Assembly: GCA_002261195.1 (NCBI GenBank)
Contig: MVBO01000054.1
Span: 52,650 to 86,985, forward strand
DNA length: 34,336 nucleotides
DNA from: Bifiguratus adelaidae
Lineage: Eukaryota > Mucoromycota > Endogonomycetes > Endogonales
Direction: 5' to 3'
The notes beneath the pieces were generated by a model. That model worked only from the letters and a program-made list of their open reading frames with translations, did no database searches and had not been told where the DNA came from. Position numbers and translations under genes: made by a program. Below, one piece after another: positions 32,927-34,336 of the stretch (position 1 is the first letter of the stretch; each line of letters starts with the position of its first letter).

Positions 32927-33935
32927 TCAGCCACGCATAACTTGGAACCGCTTTCCTTGCCAGAGTTTTGCCGAGCCTACCGAGTCTATCATCAATCCCT
33001 CGCGGGCTTGATGTGGCCTTTCGCCATTATCACCATGTCCACGGTGGATTACGAAGGAATCATACAATTTCTGAATGAAGGTTAATTTACAAGTGCGATG
33101 CTCCAAGGCTAAGCCGATGGGGACGATAAGACAGGCCGTCAGGGTGACACTAGAGAACTATATACATTAAGAGGCCTACCTTGCGTTTGCATTGGCGGTG
33201 GAGCCATCGAGGTCCCAATCTGCTTCTTCCTGTCGCTGATGCAAGGAAGCGGGAATTTCCTGACCGAATATCTCTCTGGCGATAGCGAAGATAGACACCA
33301 ATGATCCATATCACGAGTGGGCTCATCTGTCATAGATGGCTTAGCAGGCGTCACGCGGAGGAATTGTTGCGTTAGCAGCATCATCATGGGAGAGAAGAGA
33401 CAAAATAATTGTCCATTTCATAGAAGGTAAGCTCCTCTGGACTAGGCGCTATGGACTCTTGCTCTGCGCAATGGAATTGCCAGGGTCCTTGATCCTTGCG
33501 ATGCACCCCGAGCAGCATGTGCTTGAGTATTTTCTGGTGCAGTGTTTCCACACGGCATCTGAATGCGACCCCTCCTCTTATGCCTCGACGCAAAAGCGTG
33601 GCATTCTGTTCTTCTAGCGTTTTTATTTCTATATCTAGCTGTTCTTTGCGTACTTGATATTCTCGCATAAACCTGTGGAAGGCATCAGTGGCAGACTTTC
33701 AACTATGTGCCAGTAGCAATTACCGGTATAGTCTCTGACAATCGAGTTTGTGAGTAGGCCATTGACAAAAGCAGTAATCGCACTTTGGCTGCCTGCGTCG
33801 TATTTCGGCATGCAACGCCTTCCATGCTATTTGGATCGTAAAAATATCGTGTGCATCTTGCTCCGCTCCTTGCCTTTCCCTCTCTTTAGCCTCTTCTCTT
33901 AGTCTCTCTTCATCGCGTGAGGTAAAGATCACCAT
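32927..33935 (-). CDS. Spliced gene with N-terminal CCHC zinc knuckle, unknown function
   Basis: Exons 33935-33724, 33672-33402, 33339-33180 and 33108-32927 on the minus strand give 274 aa; introns 51, 62 and 71 nt. The start is MVIFTSRDEERLREEAKERE, a charged helix. Cys52, Cys55, His62 and Cys66 form CDYCFCQWPTHKLDC, C-x2-C-x6-H-x3-C with Pro two before His, the same pattern as the small genes at 30 kb. A predicted coiled coil follows across intron 1 (REYQVRKEQLDIEIKTLEEQ). The first intron is solid. The donor of intron 2 (GTCTCT) is weak; without that splice the protein would end at 33384 with 166 aa. Exon 4 has a long open frame. A TATATG lies about 53 bp upstream of the ATG. The gene lies just upstream of the Gal80-like pseudogene on the same strand. 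Confidence 0.5.
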
Positions 33936-34069
33936 GTCGGAAGTAATTGCATACTACGAGTTCACCTGAGGCCGTCCAATTGCATATATCGAATGCCAAC
34001 AAGGTACAAGGTTACGGGTACAAGTTGAATATCGGCTTATCGGAGCCTTCAGATGCACATCGCATGTAA

Positions 34070-34336
34070 TGTTACACGAACGTACTGACACAAGAAAGAG
34101 CCCTTTTCTATCGACTTGTTGCCTATATTGTTAAAGCAGGTCTTCAACCAGTGCTGCCACTTCGAGAGCTGGCCGAATGTCTCTTGATTTCCTGCTTCCC
34201 GGTTGTACATGACCAGTTTTCTGGGTCACATGTCAAAAGTTTACAATCATGCCATGCGTTGCATGTGGTACTGGCTTTCGTTGACACTTGGGGCGCCATC
34301 GCCGTTTGCGTCATTGCTCACAGACTTGTACATGCG
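34070..34336 (+). CDS. Open coding-like frame running off the window end (partial)
   Basis: 89 codons without a stop, from after a TAA at 34067-34069 to the last base. The translation (VLTQERALFYRLVAYIVKAG, later LPLRELAECLLISCFPVVHD) looks like helical, partly hydrophobic protein. There is no ATG in it, so it would be an internal exon, with ACACAAG near 34090 as a possible acceptor. No homology recognised; chance openness is possible. Confidence 0.25.

Overview
This window is nuclear DNA of a fungus. The genes have many short GT-AG introns (mostly 41-80 nt, donors GTAAGT/GTGAGT/GTATGT, CTAAC/CTGAC-type branch sites) and encode fungal-type proteins: an Nst1 homologue, Def1 with an N-terminal CUE domain, an APSES/ankyrin cell-cycle factor, a Cdc4/Mlc1 light chain, Rpo41 and an ELO elongase. 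The APSES domain reads more like basidiomycete than yeast Mbp1 proteins, so a basidiomycete is my best guess, but sequence reading alone cannot settle the phylum. I rebuilt exon-intron models by hand. Every multi-exon model given for a recognised gene keeps one open frame and restores the known domains across junctions.

Layout. 0.7-5.4 kb: a DUF726/TMCO4-like alpha/beta hydrolase, RPB9 and, convergent with it, galactokinase. 6.0-8.7 kb: DEF1, divergent from galactokinase. 8.7-12.1 kb: a gene-poor stretch with one possible small spliced gene, traces of a decayed minus-strand gene and tRNA-Ser(AGA). 12.4-16.7 kb: NST1 on the minus strand. 17.2-22.4 kb: myosin light chain MLC1/CDC4 followed within 83 bp by mitochondrial RNA polymerase RPO41. 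22.7-24.1 kb: an ELO elongase and tRNA-Val(TAC), both minus. 25.1-29.4 kb: an MBP1-type transcription factor followed within 75 bp by POL32/CDC27, the third subunit of DNA polymerase delta. 29.4-34.3 kb: an accessory-looking region with small zinc-knuckle genes, a decayed Gal80-like oxidoreductase and an open frame running off the end.

The most notable observations are these. First, four loci between 29.8 and 34 kb share a small motif C-x2-C-x(5,6)-H-x3-C, in three of them with P two residues before the His (C-x2-C-x3-[LW]-P-x-H-x3-C). Two are tiny intact frames, each with a TATA box exactly 63 bp upstream of the ATG; one has TGA in place of the second Cys codon; one is the first exon of a spliced gene. 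I do not recognise this family. Second, ACGCGT (MCB) elements, the binding site of Mbp1-type factors, lie upstream of MBP1, inside its unusually long second intron, and 8 bp before the POL32 start codon, which suggests autoregulation and G1/S coupling. No virus-like or LTR element was recognised.
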